64,000 nucleotides of DNA from Orrella marina (lineage in GTDB: Bacteria; Pseudomonadota; Gammaproteobacteria; Burkholderiales; Burkholderiaceae_B), in assembly GCF_003058465.1 (NCBI RefSeq), contig NZ_CP028901.1:2976001-3040000 (forward strand), read 5' to 3'. Both the position numbers and the translations under genes were made by a program. Below, one piece after another: positions 44,590 through 53,896 of the stretch. Numbering within the stretch: the first letter of the stretch is position 1; the number at the start of each line of letters is the position of its first letter. Under the pieces are notes generated by a model. It made no database searches. It saw only the letters and a program-made list of their open reading frames with translations, and was not told the DNA's origin.

Positions 44590-46047
44590 ATGAGCGAGCA
44601 AGAGATTCTATTTACTCCGGTAATTCTCTGTGGTGGCTCCGGGACACGGCTATGGCCGCTCTCGCGAACCGGTTTTCCGAAGCAGTTCCTGGTTCTTAAC
44701 GGTCGCAACAGCTTGTTTCAGCAGGCCTACGAGCGCTTGAGGTCGATCGAGACGGAAGCATTTCGCGCGGACAAGACGCTGGTGATCACCAACGAAGCCC
44801 ATCGGTTTCTGGTCACTGATCAGCTCAGAGAGCTCGATGCGCTCGCGCATGTTGACATCCTGCTCGAGTCGCAGGGACGCAACACAGCGCCCGCCATCAC
44901 GCTTTCTGCACTCCAGGCGCTTCAGAATAGTAATGATCCGGTCCTGGTCGTTTCACCTGCTGACCAGATTGTGACGGATCTGGCCGCGTGCAATGACGCA
45001 CTACGACTTGCGGTCAGCAGTGCGGCACAGGGTCATCTGGTTGTTCTTGGCATCACGCCGACCAGTCCTGAAACCGGTTACGGCTACATCCAGCATGAGA
45101 AGTCCGAAATAGTCAAAGAAGAAGTCCAGGTCATTGCTTTCGCAGAGAAGCCGGACCTCGAAACGGCTCGGCGTTATCTGGAGAGTGGCGAGTACAGCTG
45201 GAATTCCGGTATGTTTGTGGTCAGAGCCAGCGTATGGCTGCAAGCCATGGACAGATTCGCACCAGACATTCTTCAGTCAGTCAGCCAGGCATGGGAGAAG
45301 CGCAAACATGACGGTCTGTTTCTGAGGCCCGATGCAACCGACTTTGCAAGTACACGATCGGAGTCGGCCGACTATGCTGTACTTGAGAACTGTCCTGGTA
45401 GTGACATACCGATCCGCATGGTTGCACTTGAGGCCGGCTGGAGTGATCTCGGGGCATGGGATGCAGTCTGGCAGGTCAATGAACACGACGACCAGGGTAA
45501 TGCGTTTGCCGGCGATGCAGTCTGTGTAGACACACGCAATACCCTGGTTCATGCCAGTCACAGACTCGTCAGTACAGTTGGCGTTGACGACCTGGTCGTA
45601 GTCGAAACATCGGATGCTGTTCTGGTGGCGCGACGAGACAAGGCACAGAATGTCAAAGCCATTGTCCAGCAGCTGATCTCCAGCAAGCGGCAAGAGCATG
45701 AGCTACACCGCAAGGTCTATCGGCCCTGGGGTTGGTATGACAGCATTGACGAATCAGATCGATTCAAGGTCAAGCGCATCATGGTCAAACCGGGAGCCAG
45801 TCTGAGCCTGCAGATGCATCATCATCGGGCCGAACACTGGATTGTGGTTAAGGGCACCGCGGCTGTGACCTGTGGGAACAAGACTATTCTCCTGTCAGAG
45901 AACCAGTCGACCTACATTCCATTAGGCGAAAGACACATGCTCGCCAACCCGGGCACGATCCCCCTTGAGATCATTGAGGTTCAGTCAGGAAGCTATCTAG
46001 GCGAAGACGATATCGTTCGATTTGAAGATCACTACGGTCGCAAGTAA
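44590..46047 (+). CDS. manC: Mannose-1-phosphate guanylyltransferase / mannose-6-phosphate isomerase
   Basis: Bifunctional enzyme for GDP-mannose supply, 485 residues. The N-terminal nucleotidyltransferase has ILCGGSGTRLWPLSRTGFPK and the C-terminal cupin isomerase domain has MHHHRAEHWIVVKGTA. The ATG at 44590 has GGACGGG upstream. The gene feeds mannose-derived sugars into surface polysaccharides; the partner genes are not in the window. It overlaps argP at its end by 16 bases, convergent. Confidence 0.94.
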   Translation: MSEQEILFTPVILCGGSGTRLWPLSRTGFPKQFLVLNGRNSLFQQAYERLRSIETEAFRADKTLVITNEAHRFLVTDQLRELDALAHVDILLESQGRNTAPAITLSALQALQNSNDPVLVVSPADQIVTDLAACNDALRLAVSSAAQGHLVVLGITPTSPETGYGYIQHEKSEIVKEEVQVIAFAEKPDLETARRYLESGEYSWNSGMFVVRASVWLQAMDRFAPDILQSVSQAWEKRKHDGLFLRPDATDFASTRSESADYAVLENCPGSDIPIRMVALEAGWSDLGAWDAVWQVNEHDDQGNAFAGDAVCVDTRNTLVHASHRLVSTVGVDDLVVVETSDAVLVARRDKAQNVKAIVQQLISSKRQEHELHRKVYRPWGWYDSIDESDRFKVKRIMVKPGASLSLQMHHHRAEHWIVVKGTAAVTCGNKTILLSENQSTYIPLGERHMLANPGTIPLEIIEVQSGSYLGEDDIVRFEDHYGRK

Positions 46048-46964
46048 GCTCTCGCGGCACTTTTTACCGCGCGAGTCAATCGCTGTGCTGGTTCTGACTC
46101 CCTCTCCCAGTGCTGCCAGTACAACGACACATCCAGCCTGGCACCCGGGACGATCTCTGCAAGCTGGTCCATGGTATGCGGGCGCACCACCGGTTCATTA
46201 TTTCTTCGCAGGACCGGTTGTGGGACAACCCCCCACCCGAGCCCCAGCTCAATCGCTCTCTCGAACGCGTCAAGTGCCGGCACGAAGTAGCGTGGATAGC
46301 TAGGCTGGCGCAATCCGAGATGTGTCTGAATGAACTGATCATGTAACGCATCCTTGCGATTGAAGATGATGGCTGGCCTGGAAAGCAACTTATGTATGGA
46401 AAGTTCTCCCTGTGTTGATCTGCAGCGATCCAGAAACGCCGGATGTGCGAGTCCACGATAAGTCATCACACCTAGCGGTTCCGCCACACAGCCTTTCATC
46501 GGCCTGGAGAGTGTTGTCACGCAGCCAACGACCTCACCACTGGCGAGCGCCTCATGTGTGTAGTCCTGATCGTCCACGACAATGTCCAGCAAAATGTTTC
46601 TGGCCTGAAGGTCTGCGCTCACGCCAGGTAGAAACCAGGTGGCGAGAGAGTCCGTATTGATGGCGACTCTAAGGCTGCTCCAGCTTTCTGCACCATGAAA
46701 TGTCTGCTGGTCAAGCGAGAGCGATCGCATCAGTTCATCTTCCAGCAACTGGGCACGCTGGGCGTAGGACACGATAGCCTGCCCCTGCGGCGTCAATCGC
46801 AAGGATTTGCCCCGTATCAGTACCATTGCGCCGATGTCACTCTCAAGCGCCTTGACCCGCAGTGTCACAGCCGCCGGGGTCACATTGAGCACCCGTGCAG
46901 CCCCCTGAAAGCTGCCTTCACGATGAACAGCCAGCAAAGTCTGAATATGCTTTGGGTCGAACAT
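46032..46964 (-). CDS. argP: LysR-family regulator ArgP/LysG type
   Basis: A 310-residue LysR regulator. The N-terminal HTH is QTLLAVHREGSFQGAARVLN then VTPAAVTLRVKALES, as in ArgP, which begins with a similar segment. It is divergent from a LysE/ArgO exporter, the classic arrangement, so it likely activates argO in response to arginine or lysine. The gene overlaps manC by 16 bases. Confidence 0.88.
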   Translation of the reverse strand: MFDPKHIQTLLAVHREGSFQGAARVLNVTPAAVTLRVKALESDIGAMVLIRGKSLRLTPQGQAIVSYAQRAQLLEDELMRSLSLDQQTFHGAESWSSLRVAINTDSLATWFLPGVSADLQARNILLDIVVDDQDYTHEALASGEVVGCVTTLSRPMKGCVAEPLGVMTYRGLAHPAFLDRCRSTQGELSIHKLLSRPAIIFNRKDALHDQFIQTHLGLRQPSYPRYFVPALDAFERAIELGLGWGVVPQPVLRRNNEPVVRPHTMDQLAEIVPGARLDVSLYWQHWERESEPAQRLTRAVKSAARAYLRP

Positions 46965-46997
46965 AAATTAACTTCTATTAAATTTACATAAAATATT

Positions 46998-47026
46998 TTT
47001 ACTTCAATTTAATTCTTTTGCATACT
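46998..47026 (+). promoter_or_regulatory. Candidate argO promoter
   Basis: TTTACT and CATACT are separated by exactly 17 bases in an AT-rich region between argP and argO, about 70 bp upstream of the argO start. The AT-rich stretch just upstream (46969-46997) is where an ArgP dimer would be expected to bind. Inferred from spacing and composition only. Confidence 0.4.
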
Positions 47027-47097
47027 CCGGCATCATGCTCACCATCGTTCGCGGGCTCCGGATTCGACGGGAGCCGATTCAGGAAACAGGTGTCAAC

Positions 47098-47778
47098 ATG
47101 TCAGCTTTCTCTGCAGGAATGTTTTTGAGCATTTCCCTGATCATGGCCATCGGCCCTCAAAATGCCCATCTGATCAGAATGGGGCTGCGACGCCAGCATC
47201 TCTGGCTCACAGTCGGTGTGTGTGCCATCGGTGACATCGTGCTCATCAGTCTGGGCGTCATTGGTCTGTCAAAGCTCGGAGGACTTTCTCCCACTGTGCA
47301 CCGGCTACTGCTGCTCGCCGGTGTGGTCTTTCTGCTGATCTACGGAAGCAAAGCCGCGAGAAACTTTCTGCACGGACTGAAGGCTAGTCGCGACTCGTTA
47401 AAAGATGAGTTTCCGAAAGTAGCATCCACCCCAGGTGAAATGACCAGCACCATGGCCTATCCTGGTGCTACGAACATGACACGCAAGCAGGCCGTGCTAA
47501 CCGCACTCGCATTCTCATGGCTCAACCCGCACGCGTGGCTCGATACTGCTGTGCTGATCGGAACAGCCTCTCTGGCTTACCAGACACCGGGAAACACTGT
47601 GTTCGGCCTGGGTGCGATGACCGGTGCAATCATCTGGTTTCTGTTTCTCGGAGGAATCGCCTGCTGGCTTGGTCAGAGGCTGGAACTGAAGCGGATTGCA
47701 CACTGGATCGACGGTCTGGTCGCCATCATCATGCTCGCGATTGCGGTCTTACTAATGGTCAACGTTTTTACGATATGA
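47098..47778 (+). CDS. argO: LysE/ArgO-family amino acid exporter
   Basis: A 226-residue inner-membrane exporter with about six helices. It has the family start FLSISLIMAIGPQNAHLIRM and, later, FSWLNPHAWLDTAVLIG. These proteins export arginine or lysine. The central loop around residues 90-125 is hydrophilic and longer than in E. coli. AGG lies upstream of the ATG at 47098. The divergent ArgP-type regulator supports the assignment. The end overlaps the next gene on the other strand by 27 bases. Confidence 0.9.
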   Translation: MSAFSAGMFLSISLIMAIGPQNAHLIRMGLRRQHLWLTVGVCAIGDIVLISLGVIGLSKLGGLSPTVHRLLLLAGVVFLLIYGSKAARNFLHGLKASRDSLKDEFPKVASTPGEMTSTMAYPGATNMTRKQAVLTALAFSWLNPHAWLDTAVLIGTASLAYQTPGNTVFGLGAMTGAIIWFLFLGGIACWLGQRLELKRIAHWIDGLVAIIMLAIAVLLMVNVFTI

Positions 47779-48647
47779 ACGCGTGATACTCGTGTCCGGA
47801 CGGTCCTGCTTGATCAAACCGTCAGGCGTCCAGGTCCGGTTCTCTTTCTCGGCCTGCTGATAAAGCTTCCAGCGTTCGCGAGCATCTTCGGATGGACCTC
47901 GTTTGAAATACTGTCCATCGAAATGAATCATGGTGGCTGCAAAGCGAAGACTTTTTACGCGAACACCGATCTTCTTTAGACGACGCTCCACATCGGAATC
48001 CTCTGCTCCCCACTGAACACCATGCCGTTCATCAAATCCGTTGACAGCGATCAAGTCCTCACGGTCAACCGAGAAATTGCAACCCAGGACCCCCAGTCCC
48101 GCCCTCTCCACAGCCTTCTGATACCGATCGGGAAACGAATGCCTTTTTCGAGATTGCGCGCCTTTGAGCGTAAGGTCCAGAGCAACAAACGTACAAAATT
48201 GCGTCGCACAATCTGGCTGGCGTGAGAGCAGTCGAGCAGTTGGTAGGCATCATGAAAAACATCAACACGTCGACCGGTCTGCATGATGCCTGGACCTGCG
48301 TGCACAAGATGATCTCTGACGAAGTCTGTCTGCACCACGCAATCCGCATCAACAAAAATCAGCGTCTGACCTCGCGCCTGGCGAACGGCATCGTTGAGAA
48401 TGACGGTTTTAAGAAACCCGTTGTCGGCCTGCCAGATATGTCTGACCGGATAGCTGCACCGCGCCATGTGGCGGGCGATCTCCTGAACAACATCGTCGCG
48501 CGACCCATCATCGGCAATGATCAACTCAAAACTGCCATCGGCCTGCTCATCAAGTGCTCGCATGAGCAGAATCAGAGTATCGATGTCGTTATAAAACGCC
48601 GCAATCACGGTCGCCCGTGGCGCGACAGACTCAGACAGGGCAGGCAT
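47752..48647 (-). pseudogene. GT2-family glycosyltransferase, frameshifted
   Basis: Two frames make one protein of about 298 residues. The first (48647 to about 48135) has a GT-A domain: VIAAFYNDIDTLILLMRALD, IIADDGSRDD and the D-x-D motif FVDADCVVQTD. The second (from about 48135 to 47752) has FSVDREDLIAVNGFDERHGV then QWGAEDSDVERRL, the C-terminal galactosyltransferase-like part. The junction is at the run of three T on the minus strand (48133-48135): one extra base would join K-G-I-R-F to P-D-R-Y-Q-K-A-V. So one base is missing, through mutation or sequencing error. The target is unknown. Confidence 0.8.
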
Positions 48648-48650
48648 GAC

Positions 48651-49517
48651 TCAGCACAGCTCCAGTTCGGTCAGTAGAGGGGCATGGTCGGAAAGCAGAC
48701 TCCACGGACGACCTCGCAGGACCTGTGCCTGCCTGACTGCGAATCCTCTTTGATAGATCCGGTCCAGCCTGAACATTGGAAACTTGGACGGAAATGTCTT
48801 AGGGGGGCGTTTAAGTGCTTGAGCACCCGCCATGGACAACTGGTTGGGATCCGCGTGGCGGCTCCTGGCAATCAGTCTGAGCGGTTGCTCACCTTTAAGG
48901 ACCTGCCTCAAGTGTCGAACCGAGTCTCGCAGACTGGGAATATCCCCTTCTGTTCGCGGCGCTGTGGCAAACACTTCATGCACCCCGAGTTGCTGGACAA
49001 AGAGCGGTGCAAGCTCGTCGCGCCAGTCATTAAAGTCGCCTGCGATCAGCAACGGCACATTATCAGGGACCATCTTTCGGATACGGGCCGCCATCGCTTC
49101 AATCTGGCGGATCCGGCTACCACCAAAGAGACCGAGGTGAATCACGAAACAGTGGACTTCATGTCCCTGGATATCGACCACAGCATGAAGCAGCCCTCGT
49201 TGCTCAAGCGAATGATCTGACACATCTTCGTTCTCGAAACTGAGGATCGGAAAGCGTGACAGCAACGCGTTTCCATGATCCGTCATGTCTCTGATCGCAT
49301 TGCACCCGTAAGCGGCATTCATCTGCAAGGCCGCAGCAAGCGAGGCGTGCTGGGCATCCAGATTAACGTGCTTTTCATTTCGGCCCTGAACCTCCTGCAG
49401 AAACAGGAGGTCAGGCCGCAAGCGATGCAAGCCAAGCCTGAGATCGTACAGCGAATCCTTGCCGCTCATGGAGCGGCCTTTATGGATGTTGTAACTGACG
49501 ATACGCAGCCCTGGCAT
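48651..49517 (-). CDS. Endonuclease/exonuclease/phosphatase family protein
   Basis: A 288-residue protein of the DNase I-like fold. It has IVSYNIHKGRS, LFLQEVQG, IAGDFNDWRDELAP and the C-terminal LSDHAPLLTELE, so all catalytic blocks are present. The substrate may be a nucleic acid or a phospholipid/inositol phosphate. The GT2 gene starts four bases after its stop, so they probably share a transcript. No signal peptide is seen. Confidence 0.88.
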   Translation of the reverse strand: MPGLRIVSYNIHKGRSMSGKDSLYDLRLGLHRLRPDLLFLQEVQGRNEKHVNLDAQHASLAAALQMNAAYGCNAIRDMTDHGNALLSRFPILSFENEDVSDHSLEQRGLLHAVVDIQGHEVHCFVIHLGLFGGSRIRQIEAMAARIRKMVPDNVPLLIAGDFNDWRDELAPLFVQQLGVHEVFATAPRTEGDIPSLRDSVRHLRQVLKGEQPLRLIARSRHADPNQLSMAGAQALKRPPKTFPSKFPMFRLDRIYQRGFAVRQAQVLRGRPWSLLSDHAPLLTELELC

Positions 49518-49524
49518 GACCTAC

Positions 49525-51327
49525 TTACTTCTTGTCTGCGGCCAGCTCAACCTGGCGCAGTCGAATATGCAACTCTTTGAGTTGCTTCTCGTCCACAGCG
49601 GAAGGGGCCTGAGTCAGCAGACACTGGGCACGCTGAGTTTTAGGGAAGGCAATCACATCGCGGATCGACTCGGCTCCGGTCATCAGAGTAACCAGACGAT
49701 CCAGACCAAACGCAATCCCACCATGTGGTGGCGCACCGTACTGCAAGGCATCCAGCAGGAATCCAAACTTCAGTCTCGCCTCCTGCTCATCAATCTTCAA
49801 GGCCCGGAAGACCTTGCTCTGGACTTCCTCGCGGTGAATACGAACCGATCCTCCGCCAACTTCCCAGCCGTTGAGGACCATGTCGTAAGCTTTGGACAGC
49901 GCTTGAGCCGGGTCAGTCGCGAGTAGATCCTCATGACCGTCTTTGGGACTGGTGAACGGATGATGGGCAGCGGTGTAGCGACCGGCTTCCTCGTCATATT
50001 CAAACATCGGGAAATCAACCACCCACAGAGGCTTCCACCCTGCTTCGAACAGACCATTCTGGTGGCCAAATTCGCTATGACCGATCTTGACTCTCAAGGC
50101 ACCGATTGCATCGTTGACGACCTTGGCACGATCAGCCCCGAAAAAGAGCAGATCGCCATCCTGAGCGCCCGTTCGAGCGAGCATCTCCTGAAGAGCGGCA
50201 TCATGAATGTTTTTGACGATGGGTGACTGCAACCCTTCACGCCCCTTGGCAATCTCGTTGACCTTGATCCACGCAAGACCTTTGGCACCATAAATTCCCA
50301 CAAACTTGGTGTAAGAATCAATATCGCTACGAGACAGTTGCACTCCGCCAGGCACACGCAGTGCCACTACGCGACTTCCAGGGGTTTGAGCAGCCTGCGA
50401 GAACACCTTGAAGTCCACGTCCTTCATGACATCAGACAAGTCTGTGAACTGCAGTTTCACGCGCAAATCGGGTTTGTCTGAGCCGTACAGGCGCATCGCT
50501 TCGGAATACGGCATGATCGGGAATGGATCAGCAAGATCAACATTCTGAACCACACGAAACACGTGCCGGATCATGCTTTCAAAAATTGTCCGGATCTCGG
50601 TTTCATTCAGAAAGGATGTCTCGCAGTCGATCTGCGTAAACTCCGGCTGACGGTCTGCGCGCAGATCTTCGTCACGGAAACACTTTGTGATCTGGTAATA
50701 GCGGTCAAACCCGGCCACCATCAGCATCTGCTTGAAAAGCTGCGGGGACTGAGGCAACGCAAAGAATTCGCCTGCATTCACGCGGGATGGAACCAGATAA
50801 TCTCGGGCTCCTTCAGGTGTGCTCTTGGTCAGCATCGGCGTCTCGATATCGATGAAGCCAAGCTCATCCAGAAACTTGCGGACCTCAATGGAGACCCGAT
50901 ACCGCAGTGTCAGGTTCTTCTGCATCTGTGAACGACGCAGATCGAGGACGCGGTGAGTCAGGCGGGTCGTTTCAGAGAGGTTCTCATCATCAAGCTGAAA
51001 TGGCGGTGTGACCGATGCATTAAGAATCTCGACCTCACGACACAGGATCTCAATCTCGCCAGATGCCAGATCCGTGTTGACCGTCCCTTCAGGACGTTCG
51101 CGCACAAGACCCGTGATCCGCACACAAAACTCGTTGCGAAGCTTCTCTGCAATGGCAAATGCTTGCTCGTTGTCCGGATCAAACACGATCTGTGCGAGTC
51201 CGGCACGGTCACGCATATCAATAAAAATGACGCCACCGTGATCGCGTCGACGATGGACCCACCCGAAAAGGGTGACTGTTTGGCCCAGATGATCCCGACA
51301 AACCTGGCCGGTATAGCAAGTACGCAT
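49525..51327 (-). CDS. aspS: Aspartyl-tRNA synthetase
   Basis: Charges tRNA-Asp. The 600-residue bacterial-type enzyme has an N-terminal OB fold ([20 protein letters not shown]), motif 2 [19 protein letters not shown], the GAD domain, and motif 3 [13 protein letters not shown]. Length matches E. coli AspRS (590). Whether it also charges tRNA-Asn cannot be decided here. It lies between the DUF502 gene (ends one base upstream) and the EEP-family gene. Confidence 0.97.
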   Translation of the reverse strand: MRTCYTGQVCRDHLGQTVTLFGWVHRRRDHGGVIFIDMRDRAGLAQIVFDPDNEQAFAIAEKLRNEFCVRITGLVRERPEGTVNTDLASGEIEILCREVEILNASVTPPFQLDDENLSETTRLTHRVLDLRRSQMQKNLTLRYRVSIEVRKFLDELGFIDIETPMLTKSTPEGARDYLVPSRVNAGEFFALPQSPQLFKQMLMVAGFDRYYQITKCFRDEDLRADRQPEFTQIDCETSFLNETEIRTIFESMIRHVFRVVQNVDLADPFPIMPYSEAMRLYGSDKPDLRVKLQFTDLSDVMKDVDFKVFSQAAQTPGSRVVALRVPGGVQLSRSDIDSYTKFVGIYGAKGLAWIKVNEIAKGREGLQSPIVKNIHDAALQEMLARTGAQDGDLLFFGADRAKVVNDAIGALRVKIGHSEFGHQNGLFEAGWKPLWVVDFPMFEYDEEAGRYTAAHHPFTSPKDGHEDLLATDPAQALSKAYDMVLNGWEVGGGSVRIHREEVQSKVFRALKIDEQEARLKFGFLLDALQYGAPPHGGIAFGLDRLVTLMTGAESIRDVIAFPKTQRAQCLLTQAPSAVDEKQLKELHIRLRQVELAADKK

Positions 51328-51936
51328 TCAGTGAGACTCCTGAGGAGGTGGGGGAGGAGCAACCGCCCCCATCGAAACAATATATTTGAGCGCTGCATCG
51401 ACACTCATGTTCAATGCAACAATGTCTGCCCGCGGAACCATCAGAAAAAAACCTGAGGTCGGATTAGGTGTGGTCGGAACGTACACGCTGACGTAATCAC
51501 CCGACAGGTGCCTGGCAGCTTCGCCACCCGGCACACCGGTTACAAAAGCAATGGTCCAGGCACCTACGCGCGGATACTGAACCAGGACAGCCTGACGAAA
51601 GGCCTGCCCGTTGGGAGCCAGCAGGGTGTCACCAACTTGTTTGACCGAATTGTAAATCGAACGGATCAGCGGAATCCGTCCCATCAGGCGCTCCCACCGA
51701 TCGACAAGCGCCTGACCGATAAAGTTCGCCGTCAAAGCGCCTGTCAGTAACAAGACCAGCAGGACAATCAGAAAACGCAGACCAGGCACATCCACACCCA
51801 GGAGTGCCCTCGCAGAGAGGGACTCTGGCAGGATGCTCTCAAGCGTGCTGACCAGCGTCCAGACAACCCAGGTGGTGATGACCAGCGGAGCCCATATCAG
51901 CAGACCCGCCATCAGGTACTTCTTAAAGGCTCGCAT
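51328..51936 (-). CDS. DUF502 family membrane protein
   Basis: A 202-residue protein with two transmembrane helices near the N-terminus (AGLLIWAPLVITTWVVWTLV and FLIVLLVLLLTGALTANFIG) and the DUF502 segment GRIPLIRSIYNSVKQVGDTL. Function unknown. The ATG at 51936 has AGGA upstream; the earlier ATG has no spacing for a ribosome site. It is directly upstream of aspS and downstream of the FmdB-type gene, an order seen in Bordetella relatives. Confidence 0.9.
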   Translation of the reverse strand: MRAFKKYLMAGLLIWAPLVITTWVVWTLVSTLESILPESLSARALLGVDVPGLRFLIVLLVLLLTGALTANFIGQALVDRWERLMGRIPLIRSIYNSVKQVGDTLLAPNGQAFRQAVLVQYPRVGAWTIAFVTGVPGGEAARHLSGDYVSVYVPTTPNPTSGFFLMVPRADIVALNMSVDAALKYIVSMGAVAPPPPPQESH

Positions 51937-51974
51937 TGTGCTCATCCTGCGGACAAGGTGATCCGCCTGTCTGC

Positions 51975-52304
51975 TCAGGTCGTTGCAGCAGGGGTCTTGT
52001 CACTCGAGGCGGCTGCTGCGGTCGTCGATGAGGCCGGGCCCGTCGATGTCGTGTCGGTACTCTGGCCAGAATCTCCACCTTTTGCGGTGGAAGAGGTGGT
52101 GGCCGAACTGCCACCGGACGAACCGTTTCGAAAATCAGTCACGTACCAGCCTGATCCCTTAAGTTGAAACCCGGCAGCAGTCACCTGCTTGGCATAGGTT
52201 TCCTTGCTGCAGGCGGGGCAAACCGTCAGCGGGGCATCGGACATTTTCTGAAGCACATCCTGCTCATGGCCACAGGCCAAGCAACGGTAGGCGTAGATGG
52301 GCAT
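51975..52304 (-). CDS. FmdB-family zinc ribbon protein
   Basis: A 109-residue protein. The N-terminal zinc ribbon MPIYAYRCLACGHEQDVLQK has C-x2-C, with the second pair in VCPACSKE, followed by GFQLKGSGWYVTDFR. The C-terminal half is low-complexity Ser/Thr/Ala. These proteins are regulatory-protein-like with unproven function. Upstream lies a structured non-coding region. Confidence 0.9.
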   Translation of the reverse strand: MPIYAYRCLACGHEQDVLQKMSDAPLTVCPACSKETYAKQVTAAGFQLKGSGWYVTDFRNGSSGGSSATTSSTAKGGDSGQSTDTTSTGPASSTTAAAASSDKTPAATT

Positions 52305-52317
52305 ACTCCACTCCTTG

Positions 52318-52391
52318 AAAAAGCGGGTAATGAGATTTTTAAGAAAAAGAGGGAAAATCTGCTAAAAAGCCCTCAATTTTACCCCGCTTTT
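52318..52391 (-). terminator. Nested hairpins, probable terminator of the amidase/D-aminoacylase unit
   Basis: Read on the minus strand, GAGGG and CCCTC (about 52349-52374) form a stem with a 16-base loop followed by TTTTTCTT. A wider inverted repeat (AAAAGCGGG / CCCGCTTTT, 52319-52327 and 52383-52391) encloses it and also ends in a T run. This fits an intrinsic terminator for genes arriving from 52406 upward, just before the fmdB-type gene. Confidence 0.6.
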
Positions 52392-52405
52392 ACGGTTACT
52401 GGACA

Positions 52406-53892
52406 TTATGGCCGTCGCAGCGCCTGCCCCGCCCCGGATGACAACCCCTGGTCAGGCGTAAAGGTGACCCGCCCGTTGACCAGAACATGCGAGATTCCGG
52501 CCGCTGGTCTGGTCGGCTCATCAAAGTCCGCCACATCAACCACTGTTTCCGGATCGAAAAGCACCAGATCAGCCCACGCACCAGGAGCAACCTCGCCCCT
52601 GCCTTTGAGACCAAAATTCAATGCTGGCAACCCGGTCATCTTGTGAACCGCAGTTTCAAGAGAAAACAACCCAAGGTCCCGGGCATAGTGACCTAGCACT
52701 CGCGGAAATGTACCCCATAGCCGGGGATGCGGAATGGCATCGTGGGCGATGCCATCCGACCCTATCATTGTCGACTCATACGCCAGAATGCGCTGAACGT
52801 CCTGCTCGTCCATGGCGTAATAAATCGCACCCGCCGGAACCAGGCGCTCAGCCGCTTCGTGCTCGCTAACGCCCCACTGACGCGCGACCTCATCAAGCAT
52901 TCGACCAGCCATCTCCGGATGCGGGCGAGACCAGGTGACCTGAGTGCGCTTGGCCCGGTGCAGAAACTCGGGCCTGAGCACTGTGGAAGAAGCATGGTAA
53001 GGATAGCAATCGAGCGCAACCGGCTGACTGCGTGCAGCCTGCGTGATGGCCTCCAGTGTTTCAGTGGAGCGCCCATGATTGCATACCCCAACCACTTTGT
53101 GGTGAGACAGCACCACCCGTATATCCAGCGTACGTCCGATCTCAAACGCTTCGGCCATCGACTCGAGAATGTTGTTGCCCTCGTCCCGAAGATGGGATAC
53201 GTAATGTCCGCGCGCGGCACTCAGTGGCCTTCCCACCTCGATCAGCTCCCGTGTTGTCGCTGCCCTGGCGGGAGGGTAAAACACGCCCGAAGACAGCCCC
53301 CAGGCACCTGCCTGCATGGCTTCGTCCACCCAGTGGCGCATGACCTGAATCTCTGCGTCGGTCGCGGGGCGATCCAGGTCGTCCATAGCCTGGACTCGTA
53401 GTGAGCTGTGTCCAACCAGCGGTGCCACATTGACACTGAGACTGGCCATATCCAGCGCACGCATGTACTGAGTGAATGTCGGAAACCGCATGGGTGCCGG
53501 GTTGATATCCTCACTCTCCACGACGAGATCGATTGGTGGTGGAGTATCGGCCTTGGTGAAAGGCGCGATACTGATGCCACAGTTGCCGGTAATGACTGTC
53601 GTGACACCCTGGGACACCTTAGGCAGAATCTGGGCAGGGGAAAACACGGCCCGGTCATCGTGAGTGTGCACATCAATAAAACCCGGTGCCACAATCTTGC
53701 CAGTCGCATCAATTGTCTGTTCCGGTCTCCAGTTCACACTCTCAAGGGTCGCCCCCCCTCCTGGGAGCTACCTATGCCAACAATCCGGCCATCGCTGACA
53801 TAGACGTTCGCCAGACGTCGAGGCGCCCCGGTCCCGTCGATTACCGTGCCACCGACTATTGCCAGTTCACAGTCACGCATCACTTGTGTCAT
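52406..53892 (-). pseudogene. D-aminoacylase (N-acyl-D-amino-acid deacylase) family gene, frameshifted at a poly-G run
   Basis: An amidohydrolase of about 495 residues if intact. The N-terminal part from 53892 reads MTQVMRDCELAIVGGTVIDG and T-G-A-P-R-R-L-A-N-V, then stops within 50 codons. The main part resumes in another frame with DATGKIVAPGFIDVHTHDDR (metal-binding H-x-H) and runs to 52406, with EIGRTLDIRVVLSHHKVVG and GSDGIAHDAIPHPR. The break is at seven G on the minus strand (C run 53752-53758); eight would restore the frame. The upstream amidase ends four bases before the start. Confidence 0.8.
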
Positions 53893-53896
53893 TGCT

